Positions 1-8,967 of a stretch of DNA of 64,000 nt are shown one piece after another. The DNA lies in NCBI RefSeq assembly GCF_001548095.1, contig NZ_AP014815.1:2975656-3039655 (forward strand), written 5' to 3'. The stretch comes from Geminocystis sp. NIES-3708 (lineage in GTDB: Bacteria > Cyanobacteriota > Cyanobacteriia > Cyanobacteriales > Cyanobacteriaceae). The position numbers and the translations under genes were made by a program. Positions within the stretch are counted from its first letter, which is position 1. The number at the start of each line of letters is the position of its first letter. The notes under the pieces were generated by a model that was not told the DNA's origin, ran no database searches, and worked only from the letters and a program-made list of their open reading frames with translations.

Positions 1-184
1 ATGATGATTGTTTGTAAATTTTTATAACCAATTAATTTAGCATTCGTGATAACTTTATTCATATTTTTTATTACTTTTATCTTTTATATATTAACTCTTC
101 TAATTTATTCAACCTCTAAAGAGTATTTTTATATATTGTCTATTAATTTTGTTTATTTTTGAGAAAAAAAACGCAAATTTGACA

Positions 185-190
185 TATAAT
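185..190 (+). promoter_or_regulatory. Candidate -10 element for the bifunctional nuclease gene
   Basis: A perfect TATAAT lies 43 bases upstream of the ATG at 233. No TTGACA sits at normal spacing; the TTGACA at 179 runs straight into the -10, so it cannot serve as a -35. Bases 1-184 are A+T rich and hold no other recognisable feature. The promoter call rests on the hexamer alone. Confidence 0.3.
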
Positions 191-232
191 AAAGAAGGTT
201 GACCTACTGAGTTATGCAAGAGAGAGAAATCG

Positions 233-736
233 ATGATCGAAATGAAGGTAGCGGCAATAGCTTTAGATGCTGTGACTCGTAGTCCTATTGTACTTTTGAA
301 AGATGCTTCTGAACGCCGTGCCTTACCTATATATGTAGGGCAAGAACAAGCTAAATCTATCATTGGAGTTTTAGAGCAACAACACGCACCTCGCCCCCTT
401 ACTCATGATTTGATGGTTAATGTTTTTTCTGCATGGAATTTGAAATTAGACAAAGTTATTATTAATTCACTACAAGACAATACTTTTTATGCTTTATTAT
501 GTATGAAATTGGGTAAAAAAGAGAAAAATATTGATTGTCGTCCTAGTGATGCCATCGCTATTGCAGTACGTATCGGATGTCCGATTTGGGTAATGGAAGA
601 AGTACTTTTAGATGCCTCAATTCCTGTTGATAGAGAAGCTGATGAGGAAGAAAGAGAGGCTTTTCGAGATTTTGTCGCTAATTTGAGCCCAGAGGAATTA
701 ATTCGTCGTGCCAGAAAAACCAGTGAAGAAAGTTAA
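233..736 (+). CDS. Bifunctional nuclease family protein (DUF151/BFN)
   Basis: The 167-residue protein is one BFN/DUF151 domain at about residues 4-130, including the conserved RPSDAIAIAVR segment near residue 103, followed by an acidic helical tail. Plant relatives have been reported to cut DNA and RNA; the role of cyanobacterial members is not settled. The first ATG gives the MIEMKVAAIALDAVTRSPIV start usual for cyanobacterial homologues, and AGAGAG lies upstream. The gene stands alone, with its own candidate -10 at 185-190. The family assignment is secure; nuclease activity is inferred from family knowledge only. Confidence 0.85.
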   Translation: MIEMKVAAIALDAVTRSPIVLLKDASERRALPIYVGQEQAKSIIGVLEQQHAPRPLTHDLMVNVFSAWNLKLDKVIINSLQDNTFYALLCMKLGKKEKNIDCRPSDAIAIAVRIGCPIWVMEEVLLDASIPVDREADEEEREAFRDFVANLSPEELIRRARKTSEES

Positions 737-740
737 GCTC

Positions 741-800
741 AAAAACATCACAAGAATTAATTTTTTAATTTTAAATTTCTTTTTTGGAGATGTCTATTTA
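741..800 (+). repeat. Dispersed intergenic repeat, copy 1 of a pair
   Basis: This segment downstream of the BFN gene resembles 55399-55450 downstream of moaE. Both start AAAAACA, run through a T-rich stretch, and share TTTCTTTTTTGGAGA followed by CTATTT. Both lie 3' of a plus-strand gene. The similarity was aligned by eye with small gaps; its function is unknown. Confidence 0.4.
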
Positions 801-853
801 TCTGTTGAAGATAGAGATATAAATTCCTTATAGTTATAAATAATAAAATTGAG

Positions 854-1981
854 ATGAAATATCGGCGTTTTGGAAAAACTGAATTAAATTTATCAGTTTT
901 TTCTCTTGGTTTAATGAGGTGTTGTTATTCCCAATCTCAGTTATTAGAAACAGTTAAAAAAGCTTTGGAATTAGGAATAAATCATTTTGAAACTGCAAGA
1001 GGTTATGGTGATAGTGAAATATTTTTAGGATTAGCGTTAAACAAGTTAAATATTCAGCGTGAAAAGATATTTATTACCACAAAATTTACTCCTATTGATG
1101 ATGGTAAAATTGTTCAACAATGGTTAGATGAATCTTTATCTCGTTTAGGAGTTGATTATATAGATAATATCGCAATTCATGGGATTAATACTTGGCAACA
1201 TTTAGATTTATTAACTAAAGAGAATAGTTTTTTAACAGTTTTACAAGAAGCAAAAAAACAAGGAAAAATAAAACATATTGGTTTTTCAACTCACGGTAGT
1301 TTAGAACTAATTTCAGCTACAATTTTTACAGGTTTTTTCGAGTTTATTAATCTACATTATTATTTTTTTTTTCAACGTCATATACCGATAATTGAATTAG
1401 CTAAACAACAAGATTTAGGAATTTTTATTATTTCCCCAGGGGATAAAGGAGGACGTTTATATCAACCTTCAACAAAATTAAGCCAAATTTGTCAACCTTT
1501 TACTCCTTTACTTTTAAATTATCGTTTTCTTTTCAGTCATCCTCAAATTACTACTTTAAGCGTTGGTGCGAGTAATGCGGATGATTTAATTATGCCTTTA
1601 TCTGTTGCTAATGATGATGGGGAGTTAACAAATTTAGAAAAAGAAACATTAACAAAAATAGATCAAAATTTGAGAAATACTTTAAAAACAGATCATTGTT
1701 TACAGTGTTATCAATGTTTACCTTGTCCTGAAAATATTAATATCCCAGAAATTTTGAGATTACGTAATTTAGGAGTAGGATTAGACATGACTGATTATGC
1801 TAGTTATCGTTATCAGATGCTAGAAAATGCAGGACATTGGTTTTGGGGCAAAAAAGGTGATAAATGCACAGATTGTGGCGAATGTCTGCCAAAATGTCCA
1901 GAAAGTCTTAATATCCCAGAATTATTAAGGGATAGTCATATTAGATTTAATGGTAGTGCAAGAAGACGTTTATGGGAATAA
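854..1981 (+). CDS. Aldo/keto reductase with C-terminal ferredoxin-like cluster domain
   Basis: Residues 1-275 form an aldo/keto reductase barrel. Y51, K77 and H109 match three members of the catalytic tetrad, but the usual Asp in the D-T-A motif is Glu46 (FETARGYG). The C-terminal 95 residues carry two cysteine sets, C282-C285-C288-C291 and C338-C341-C344-C348, each followed by NIPE[IL]LR, as expected for two 4Fe-4S clusters. AKRs fused to such domains are a known subgroup; substrates are generally unknown. The gene stands alone between 118- and 136-base intergenic gaps. Redox coupling through ferredoxin-like clusters is inference. Confidence 0.85.
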   Translation: MKYRRFGKTELNLSVFSLGLMRCCYSQSQLLETVKKALELGINHFETARGYGDSEIFLGLALNKLNIQREKIFITTKFTPIDDGKIVQQWLDESLSRLGVDYIDNIAIHGINTWQHLDLLTKENSFLTVLQEAKKQGKIKHIGFSTHGSLELISATIFTGFFEFINLHYYFFFQRHIPIIELAKQQDLGIFIISPGDKGGRLYQPSTKLSQICQPFTPLLLNYRFLFSHPQITTLSVGASNADDLIMPLSVANDDGELTNLEKETLTKIDQNLRNTLKTDHCLQCYQCLPCPENINIPEILRLRNLGVGLDMTDYASYRYQMLENAGHWFWGKKGDKCTDCGECLPKCPESLNIPELLRDSHIRFNGSARRRLWE

Positions 1982-2117
1982 ATAAGTAGTAATACTAGAT
2001 CTTTTGCAAAATAAAAAATACAATTAAATTAAGAAAATTTATAGTTAATTCTCCTAACTATTCCAAAAGTCCCTATTGCTTGATTTCTGTAAGAAGTCTG
2101 CTATATAATTTTAAATT

Positions 2118-3284
2118 ATGATTGATATTCAACAACATCGACAACAATTTTCTGGTTTAAAAGATAAATTCTATTTTAACTTTGGTGGTCAAGGGATTCT
2201 ACCACAATCGGCTTTACAAAAAATAATTGATAGTTATAAATATATTGATCAAGTTGGCCCTTTTGGCTTAAAAATTAATACTTGGATACAAGAAAATATT
2301 GCCGCTACTAAAAAAGCTATTGCCCAAGAAATTGGAGTAATACCAGAAACAATTACTTTAACAGAAAATGTAACTGCCAGTTGTAATATTCCTTTATGGG
2401 GAATTTCATGGCAGAAGGGGGAGGAAATTTTGTTAACCGATGCGGAACATCCGGGTATTTATGCTATTGTTAAAGAAATTAGTAGCCGTTTTGGGGTTAA
2501 GATTGTTACTTGTCCGATTATCGAAACTCTTAATGAAGGTAATCCGATAGAAGTTATCAAAAATTATCTAACAGGGAATACCCGATTAGTAGTGATTAGT
2601 CATATTCTTTGGAATACTGGGCAAATTTTACCGTTAAAAGAAATAGTGTCAGTATGTCACAATTATCCTCATAGTCAACAAAAAATTCAAGTATTAGTTG
2701 ATGGTGCACAATCGGCTGGAAGTTTACCCTTAAAATTGCTAGAATCCGAGGTTGACTTTTACGGTTGTACAGGGCATAAATGGTTATGTGGTGCTTCGGG
2801 TATTGGTTTTCTTTATGTTAGACAAGATTTAATTTCTTCTTTGCCTCCTACTTTCATTGGTTGGCGTGGTTTAAATTACTCGAAAACAGATTTACCTTTT
2901 TCGGATGACGGTAGCCGTTATGAAGTAGCAACTTCCGCTTATCCTTTATATGCTGCATTACAAGAGGCGATCGCTGTTCATCAACAATGGGGTACAATAG
3001 AGCAACGTTATGATCGTATTTGTGAATTAAGCAGTTATTTATGGAAGGAATTAGCAAAAATAGACGGCATTGAATGTTTAAAACATACAGCACCAGAATC
3101 AGGATTAGTATCTTTTTATTTAAGAAATGGGAAAGATGCGAATAAAATAGTTAAAATTTTAGAAGAGAAGGGATTTTATTTACGTACTTTACTTAATCCT
3201 TATTGTATCCGAGCTTGTGTTCATTATTTGACTTTAGATATAGAAATTGAGGCATTAGTTAAAGCGATTAGAGATGAAAATTAG
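2118..3284 (+). CDS. Aminotransferase class V PLP enzyme, cysteine/cystine lyase-like
   Basis: The 388-residue fold-type I PLP enzyme has Schiff-base lysine K221 in TGHKWLCG, the cofactor aspartate D195 in VDGAQSAG, and H111 in DAEHPG. This is the NifS/SufS-like pattern. The Gly-rich segment after the lysine and the overall length resemble the cyanobacterial L-cysteine/cystine C-S lyase, which can deliver sulfur for iron-sulfur clusters. A plain cysteine desulfurase is the alternative. The stop overlaps the next gene by 11 bases, so the two are probably co-transcribed. Confidence 0.75.
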   Translation: MIDIQQHRQQFSGLKDKFYFNFGGQGILPQSALQKIIDSYKYIDQVGPFGLKINTWIQENIAATKKAIAQEIGVIPETITLTENVTASCNIPLWGISWQKGEEILLTDAEHPGIYAIVKEISSRFGVKIVTCPIIETLNEGNPIEVIKNYLTGNTRLVVISHILWNTGQILPLKEIVSVCHNYPHSQQKIQVLVDGAQSAGSLPLKLLESEVDFYGCTGHKWLCGASGIGFLYVRQDLISSLPPTFIGWRGLNYSKTDLPFSDDGSRYEVATSAYPLYAALQEAIAVHQQWGTIEQRYDRICELSSYLWKELAKIDGIECLKHTAPESGLVSFYLRNGKDANKIVKILEEKGFYLRTLLNPYCIRACVHYLTLDIEIEALVKAIRDEN

Positions 3285-3498
3285 TGTTAAAGTTAAGCCT
3301 AAGTCAAAACAACAAAAAATTGAGCAAAATTTAGAAGGTATTTGGATTATCAATTTAAAATCTGCACCTATTAATGGTAAAGCAAATCAAGAATTAATTA
3401 GTATGATAGCTGAAGAATTTTCAGTCAAAAAGTCACAAATCAAGATTAAATCTGGATTATCTAATCAAAATAAAATTGTGGAAATTGATAACCTTTAA
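3274..3498 (+). CDS. DUF167 (YggU-like) protein
   Basis: The 74-residue protein matches the small DUF167 fold: the KPKSKQQ start, a central APINGKANQELI motif near residues 31-42, and a C-terminal SGLSNQNKIVEI strand. The biochemical role of the family is not established. The ATG lies inside the end of the upstream PLP-enzyme gene in another frame, which suggests translational coupling. The assignment rests on motif order and length. Confidence 0.8.
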   Translation: MKISVKVKPKSKQQKIEQNLEGIWIINLKSAPINGKANQELISMIAEEFSVKKSQIKIKSGLSNQNKIVEIDNL

Positions 3499-3619
3499 TT
3501 AAACTAAAATATATTTAACTTGCATCTTTAAAAAATAGCAAAAATAAAACAATAAAAACAAAAAATTTGTTTATTGTCTATTGCCTACTCTCATAACTAT
3601 ATTTTTTATCAATCCCTCA

Positions 3620-3943
3620 TTAAGGATTTCTCAATCTGTCTTCTAATTCTGATTTATCATTAATAATCTCAAAAATATTCCCCATATTTGTTAAATCAAA
3701 TAACATTTTAAGCTGATCATTTAGTGACATTAAAAATAATCTACCTCCACTAGCACGAATCATTTTTAATATTAATACTAAAGCACCTAAACCAGAACTA
3801 TCCATAAAAGTAACTTTCTTGAAATCAATGAGAATAACATTAACCCCTTCATCTATTAATTCATTGATTTGTTGTCGAAATTGAGTGGATTTGGCATTAT
3901 CAAGAATACCTTCAGGACGAAGAACTTTAACTTTAGGTAACAT
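3620..3943 (-). CDS. STAS-domain protein, anti-sigma factor antagonist-like
   Basis: The 107-residue single STAS domain has the conserved FMDSSGLGALV loop at about residues 47-56, where S49/S50 would be phosphorylated by a serine kinase in SpoIIAA-type partner switches. No partner kinase or phosphatase is encoded nearby. It is the first of two free-standing STAS genes here; the other is at 59173-59532. The gene is alone, convergent with the DUF167 gene. Whether it controls a sigma factor or another target cannot be told from the sequence. Confidence 0.85.
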   Translation of the reverse strand: MLPKVKVLRPEGILDNAKSTQFRQQINELIDEGVNVILIDFKKVTFMDSSGLGALVLILKMIRASGGRLFLMSLNDQLKMLFDLTNMGNIFEIINDKSELEDRLRNP

Positions 3944-4039
3944 AAATAAATAGATTTTGTTGTCAATAATAATTAGTATGATAGCGAAAATCAGATTAAT
4001 TGAAATTATTTAATTATTAATAATTAATTTAAGAGATTA

Positions 4040-4654
4040 TTAACTGGGATTTTTTTGATATGATTTGACTAAGATTGGGATAAAAACCCATGCAGCGAAG
4101 ATTAATAGTGCAATAAAGCCAAATTTAGCTATTAAGCTGATTAATTGACTTAAGGGGATAATCATACCCACAAAATAAGCCAAAGTCACAACAATTACAC
4201 CCCAAATCGCTGCTCCCATAAAATTATAGAATAAGAATTTAGGATAAGGCATTTCGACAATTCCAGCGATAGGTCCAGCAAAAATCCTTAATAATGTGAT
4301 AAAACGACCAAAAAAAACAGCTTTAGCGGCATTTTCTACAAATTTGTCTTTTGCTTTTTCTACCTCTTCATCAGGAAGGCGGAAAAAACGAGATAGTTTA
4401 AGCAAAAATTGCCAACCACCAATTCTACCAATCCAATAACCAAAATTATCTCCTGTTACTGCACCAGCAATGGCTGTAAGTAAAACTAACCAATAGTTTA
4501 ATTCTCCACTCCCTGCCAAAAATCCGCCAATGATGGTGATTGTTTCCCCCGGGATAGGAATTCCTGTATTTTCGATAGCAATACCAGCAAAAACAGCCCA
4601 ATAACCATAAACAGTTGCCAATTCTTTAAGTTGTTCGAGTGAAAAAAAATCCAT
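4040..4654 (-). CDS. DedA family membrane protein
   Basis: The 204-residue protein has the DedA (SNARE-associated/VTT) pattern: IENTGIPIPGE at residues 27-37, then GDNFGYWIGR, and the GRFITLLRIFAGPIAG segment near residue 115, with several hydrophobic helices. Some members act as lipid scramblases or support proton-motive-force-dependent processes. No partner gene is adjacent. The ATG at 4654 gives the full N-terminus. Family assignment is firm; substrate is unknown. Confidence 0.9.
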   Translation of the reverse strand: MDFFSLEQLKELATVYGYWAVFAGIAIENTGIPIPGETITIIGGFLAGSGELNYWLVLLTAIAGAVTGDNFGYWIGRIGGWQFLLKLSRFFRLPDEEVEKAKDKFVENAAKAVFFGRFITLLRIFAGPIAGIVEMPYPKFLFYNFMGAAIWGVIVVTLAYFVGMIIPLSQLISLIAKFGFIALLIFAAWVFIPILVKSYQKNPS

Positions 4655-4744
4655 TATATAATTCAGTGAAGAGTTAAAAGGAAAAGACTAAGAGAGTAGA
4701 AGATGAAGAGAAAGTATTTTTTTCTTCTCTTTTGGCTTCTGTGA

Positions 4745-4772
4745 TTGTTAATTGTTAATTATTCATTAATTA
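4745..4772. repeat. Heptamer array at the 3' end of the TerD gene
   Basis: Two TTGTTAA units and a TTATTCA unit run directly into the reverse-complement stop codon (TTA) of the TerD gene. The same heptamer abuts the stops of glgP (35354-35381) and amt (55451-55527). Short tandem heptamers of this kind are a known class in cyanobacterial genomes. Confidence 0.7.
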
Positions 4773-5348
4773 TTAGCTATACCTATCGAGAAGAGATTGT
4801 AACCCGCCATCAAATCCTGAGCCTACAGCATTAATACGCCATTCTCCATCTTTGTTATATACTTCCGCCATAATCACGGCAGTTTCTGTGGAAAAATCTT
4901 CTGTTAAGTCATAGCGTAAAATTTCTTCTTTAGTTTGTACATCTACTAAGCGAATATAAGCATTAGTAACTTGTCCAAAATTTTGATGTCTTTTATCAGC
5001 ATCATAAATCGTTACCGCTATAACAATTTTAGCTACATCAGAAGGCACTTTGCGCAAATCGACAATTAAACCTTCGTCATCTCCTTCTCCTTCTCCTGTG
5101 CGATTATCTCCTAAAAGTTTGACAGATTGATCAGGATCTGGACTAATTAGGTTATTGTAAAAAATGAAATGTTTATCAGAAACTAATTTTTCGTTAGCAC
5201 CCACAAGAAATAAGGAAACATCTAAATCAAAGTCTCCTCCTGTATCTGTTGCGTTTGTATCCCAACCTAAACCGATAAATCCTGCGACTAGGCTTGGTGC
5301 AACTTTAGCTAATGAAATTCTTTGTCCTTTTTGTAGTGAAATAGCCAT
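4773..5348 (-). CDS. TerD family calcium-binding stress protein
   Basis: The 191-residue protein matches TerD throughout: QKGQRISL start, GLGWD, the acidic GGDFDLDVSLF calcium-site segment near residue 40, the GDNRTGEGEGDDE loop, and IVIAVTIYDA. TerD-type proteins bind calcium and are linked to tellurite and general envelope or DNA-damage stress. No other ter gene is in the window. The start codon lies only 12 bases from the divergent lpxD start, and the 3' end meets a heptamer array. Confidence 0.9.
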   Translation of the reverse strand: MAISLQKGQRISLAKVAPSLVAGFIGLGWDTNATDTGGDFDLDVSLFLVGANEKLVSDKHFIFYNNLISPDPDQSVKLLGDNRTGEGEGDDEGLIVDLRKVPSDVAKIVIAVTIYDADKRHQNFGQVTNAYIRLVDVQTKEEILRYDLTEDFSTETAVIMAEVYNKDGEWRINAVGSGFDGGLQSLLDRYS

Positions 5349-5360
5349 AATCTAATTTAT

Positions 5361-6395
5361 ATGAAATTTAGTGAACTTATTAGTCAATTATCCCCTCAAA
5401 GTCACAGTCTTAATCAAAACCCTGATGTTAATCCTGATCTTTATCATATCATGGCGATCGATCAAGCAAAGGTAAATACATTAAGCTATATTGAAGGGGA
5501 AAAGTTTGCAAAAATGGTAGCTGTTACCACCGCTTCTGCTCTTATTCTACCATTAGATTTATCCTTACAAGAACTAGCCACTCAAAGAGGAATTGCTTGG
5601 TTATCTTCTAGTTATCCCCGTCTTACTTTTGCCCAAGCGATTAATCTGTTTTATCAACCCTTTCAACCTGAACCACAAATTCATCCTACGGCTGTCATTG
5701 CCGATGATGTCACATTAGGTAAAAATGTTTCTATTGCGGCTCATGTTGTCATCGAAAAAGGCGTTACTATTGGTGATAATGTCTCTATCTTCCCCAATGT
5801 GGTGATTTATCCCCATGTTATTATTGGCGATCGCACTTTAATTCATGGTAATGCGACTATCGAAGAAAGAAGTCAAATTGGTAATGATTGTGTGATTCAT
5901 AGCGGTGCAGTTATTGGTGGTGAAGGCTTTGGCTTTGTGCCGATTCCTGAAGGTTGGTATAAAATGCAACAATCAGGCTACGTGGTGTTAGAAAATGGAG
6001 TAGAAATTGGCTGCAATAGTACAATCGATCGCCCTGCTGTAGGTATAACTCGCATCGGAAAAAACACCAAATTAGATAATTTAGTCCATGTGGGACATAA
6101 TGGTGATATTGGAGAAAACTGTGCTTTAGCGGCTCAAGTGGGTTTAGCTGGAGGAGTAAAATTAGGTAATCGAGTTATTTTAGCAGGACAAGTAGGTGTT
6201 GCGAACCAAGTACATATCGGTGATAGTGCGATCGCATCTGCCCAAACAGGGATACATAACGATGTCAAAACAGGAGAAACAGTTTCAGGCTCTCCAGCAG
6301 TTAATAATCGATTATATTTAAAAGTATCGGCTATTTATAAGAAACTACCTGAAATTTATAAAATAGTGAAAGAATTGCAAAAGAAAAATAGCTAA
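5361..6395 (+). CDS. lpxD: UDP-3-O-acylglucosamine N-acyltransferase LpxD
   Basis: The 344-residue protein has an N-terminal UDP-sugar-binding domain (1-100), a left-handed beta-helix of hexapeptide repeats (about 105-315) and a C-terminal helix. The VHVGHNGDIGENCALAAQ segment supplies the catalytic-type histidine. LpxD adds the second acyl chain in lipid A synthesis. No lpxA, lpxC or fabZ is adjacent. The start is fixed by the conserved MKFSELISQL beginning, although only 12 bases separate it from the divergent TerD start, so each promoter must reach into the other gene. Confidence 0.93.
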   Translation: MKFSELISQLSPQSHSLNQNPDVNPDLYHIMAIDQAKVNTLSYIEGEKFAKMVAVTTASALILPLDLSLQELATQRGIAWLSSSYPRLTFAQAINLFYQPFQPEPQIHPTAVIADDVTLGKNVSIAAHVVIEKGVTIGDNVSIFPNVVIYPHVIIGDRTLIHGNATIEERSQIGNDCVIHSGAVIGGEGFGFVPIPEGWYKMQQSGYVVLENGVEIGCNSTIDRPAVGITRIGKNTKLDNLVHVGHNGDIGENCALAAQVGLAGGVKLGNRVILAGQVGVANQVHIGDSAIASAQTGIHNDVKTGETVSGSPAVNNRLYLKVSAIYKKLPEIYKIVKELQKKNS

Positions 6396-6526
6396 TCATC
6401 ATTACTCCGAAAAATCAACTAAAAATTTCAATATATTATAATAATATTTTATATTTGTTGTATTTTTGACATCAATACAATATAATTTATGTAATATGAC
6501 TTCCGTTGATAGTGAAAACAGAAATT

Positions 6527-8035
6527 ATGATTAAATTTTCTCAGAATCACAACATCAAATTTCAACAGAATTTTTCTTTCTATAACTTAATCAATAATTT
6601 TCTTATTTTAAACCAGCCATGTCAAAAAGGTTCAACTCTTGTCGTTGCTACAACAATGGGAGTTTTAGTTATTGGGGCTGTAGGATTAGCTATTTCAAAA
6701 GCAAGTAATGACAAAATTAATACAATTACTGACAATCAGACAAAACAAGCCTTAGGGGTGGCTGAAACGGGAGTAACAAAAATCCAAGATTTGTTTGTGA
6801 AAGAACCACGTTTGGCTATGGTAAAGAATAATAATCAATGGACAGATATCATTAATGCAGGAAAAGATCAGTTATACCAAACATTAAATAAAACTATTGG
6901 ACTTTCGGAAGTTAGCCAAGATACAAAATGTAGAACTATTCAAAATTTATCATCTGTTAATTCTGGAGTGCTTGATGGGGAAGGAATAATTAAAAAGTTA
7001 CAAGGAGAAGTAATAAAAGTTCCTTCCAATAATTTAAAGATAACTCCGGGGGTGAATGATTGGGTTTCTTTAGAGGAAAAAAAAGAATATCGTTTAGTTA
7101 GCTATAATCATAATCCCATCACCAAAAAAAGTATTTTAGTAATTCAAGGAAAAATAAAAGATAACATTGCTTCCATTGCACAAGTAGAAGTAACGTTTGA
7201 TATTATTGAATATAACATTGATAAAACAAAAGAAAAAGTTCCTGCAATTTGGATAACGGATTCGGGCAATAATTTTGGCAACAATCAAATTTCAGGGAAT
7301 GTCAAAATTTATTCTCCCACTTGCAAAACTCTTCAAGCAATGGGGCAAAATAATAAACCTCTCCTAAATGCTGATAATTTGATTAATGGAGGAAAAATTT
7401 ATATTGATAAGCAATTAATGCCTCAAACTCCAGACAAACCTGATGATTCTATTCTTAACATTGCCAGTGCTATCACTGAGATGACTACTTTCCCTCTCAA
7501 TATAACAGATGAAAAAGATTCTGATGGTTATTATCATTACCTTGTGCCAAATGTAACATTAAGCAACAATCAGACATTAACAATCGCTGCTGATACAAAA
7601 ATAGTATTTTATTTACAAGATGATTTTAATATTGGTGGCGATTCTGAAATAGTTATCCCAGATACTTCTAATTTGCAAATTTATGGTAACACTTATAATT
7701 CTACTAAGAAAATATCTAAGTATGATTGTCCAAAAGATGCAGTAGAATGTCAAACAAACAAGGTGTTAATTCGTGGAAACGCAATATCAGGAAATATATT
7801 TATTCATGCTCCCGATGCTGTCGTTAGTGTAAGTGGTGGTAACAATACACAATCTAATTTTAAAGGCTCTATTTGGGCTAAAAGTTTGAATACTTCTCCT
7901 AATACTATAACGATTGAAGCGTCAGGCAATTATGGAGATTATTTAAGCGGAAAAAATATTATTGATAATACTTATAAAATTAGTAATATTTCTATGTGGA
8001 AAACACAACCAATAATTAGTAAAAGTAAGAATTAA
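6527..8035 (+). CDS. PilX-like pilin-type surface protein
   Basis: I place the start at the ATG at 6527 rather than the in-frame TTG at 6506, giving 502 residues. A polar leader ends in CQKG|STLVVATTMGVLVIGAV, a class III (prepilin peptidase) signal followed by a hydrophobic helix, but without the usual Glu5. The remainder is strand-rich, Asn/Gly/Ser-rich and extracellular in character; the last 130 residues (NLQIYG, GNIFIHAPDAVVSVSGG, FKGSIWAKS) resemble the C-terminal domain of PilX-like cyanobacterial proteins. A minor-pilin-linked adhesin or secretion component is likely. No other pil gene is adjacent. Confidence 0.65.
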   Translation: MIKFSQNHNIKFQQNFSFYNLINNFLILNQPCQKGSTLVVATTMGVLVIGAVGLAISKASNDKINTITDNQTKQALGVAETGVTKIQDLFVKEPRLAMVKNNNQWTDIINAGKDQLYQTLNKTIGLSEVSQDTKCRTIQNLSSVNSGVLDGEGIIKKLQGEVIKVPSNNLKITPGVNDWVSLEEKKEYRLVSYNHNPITKKSILVIQGKIKDNIASIAQVEVTFDIIEYNIDKTKEKVPAIWITDSGNNFGNNQISGNVKIYSPTCKTLQAMGQNNKPLLNADNLINGGKIYIDKQLMPQTPDKPDDSILNIASAITEMTTFPLNITDEKDSDGYYHYLVPNVTLSNNQTLTIAADTKIVFYLQDDFNIGGDSEIVIPDTSNLQIYGNTYNSTKKISKYDCPKDAVECQTNKVLIRGNAISGNIFIHAPDAVVSVSGGNNTQSNFKGSIWAKSLNTSPNTITIEASGNYGDYLSGKNIIDNTYKISNISMWKTQPIISKSKN

Positions 8036-8138
8036 TATAATAAAGTTAATAGATTAGAAAATCTTTCTGGAAAATTTCCTGATACTATTTATTTATATCA
8101 ATAGATTAGTTATCTAAATAGACATTTCCAAAATATTT

Positions 8139-8912
8139 ATGAATATTACTCGAATTTTAGCGATCGCCACTAACGGATTTCGGGAAGTAATTAGAGATCG
8201 GATTTTATATGTAATTGGATTTTTTGTTTTATTATTGGTCTTAGCTTCTCGTATTTTACCACCCATTGCCGTGAGTGCAGATGAAAAAATATTTTTAGAT
8301 TTAGGCATTGGCGGAATCAGTTTATTAGGTGCAATTGTTGCTATATTTGTAGGAACAGGATTGATCAATAAAGAAATAGAAAAAAAAACCGTTCTAATTC
8401 TAATTCCAAAACCTGTAACTACCACAGAATTTATTGTGGGAAAACATTTAGGTTTATCTGCGGTACTGACAGTATTAGTTGCTACTATGACAATAGTATA
8501 TTTTTCGTTGATGAGCTTATTAACAATCAACTATCCTCTACACAGTCTGTTAATTGCCATCGTCTATATCTTACTAGAATTAGCACTTTTAACCGCCGTA
8601 GCTATGACTTTCGGAGTGTTTACCAGCTCTATTTTAGCAACACTTTTAAGTTTTGGCGTATTTATTATGGGACACTTAAGTAGAGACCTGTTACAATTAG
8701 GTAAGATTACAGAGAATCCCGGTATTGAAAAAATAACAAAAACTCTTTTTCTGATTTTACCCGACTTGGAAAGATTAAATTTAAAAAATGAAGCTGTTTA
8801 TAATATTTTACCTAGTACGGGAGAATTATTAAGTAGTTTAATTTATGCAATTTTGTATATTGTTTTATTGCTCACTATCACTATTGTTATATTCTCTCGC
8901 CGACAATTCTAA
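8139..8912 (+). CDS. ABC-2 type transporter permease
   Basis: The 257-residue protein has about six membrane helices: a short cytosolic start, a helix at 22-42, a second after the IFLDLGIGGISLLGAIVAIF segment, and four more. The stretch GTGLINKEIEKKTVLILIPKPV is typical of ABC-2 permeases, which work with a separate ATPase. No ATPase gene adjoins it, so the partner is encoded elsewhere. The exported substrate is unknown. Confidence 0.8.
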   Translation: MNITRILAIATNGFREVIRDRILYVIGFFVLLLVLASRILPPIAVSADEKIFLDLGIGGISLLGAIVAIFVGTGLINKEIEKKTVLILIPKPVTTTEFIVGKHLGLSAVLTVLVATMTIVYFSLMSLLTINYPLHSLLIAIVYILLELALLTAVAMTFGVFTSSILATLLSFGVFIMGHLSRDLLQLGKITENPGIEKITKTLFLILPDLERLNLKNEAVYNILPSTGELLSSLIYAILYIVLLLTITIVIFSRRQF

Positions 8913-8967
8913 AAAAATAGTTTGTGGCTTTCCATTCATTGATTAGCCTAGATAAAATGTAAAAAAA

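Noticed and set aside
109-363. Minus-strand frame across the BFN gene
   Set aside because: It overlaps a well-supported conserved gene and shows no family signature.
6506-6526. TTG start for the PilX-like protein
   Set aside because: No ribosome site; the ATG seven codons later is more plausible.
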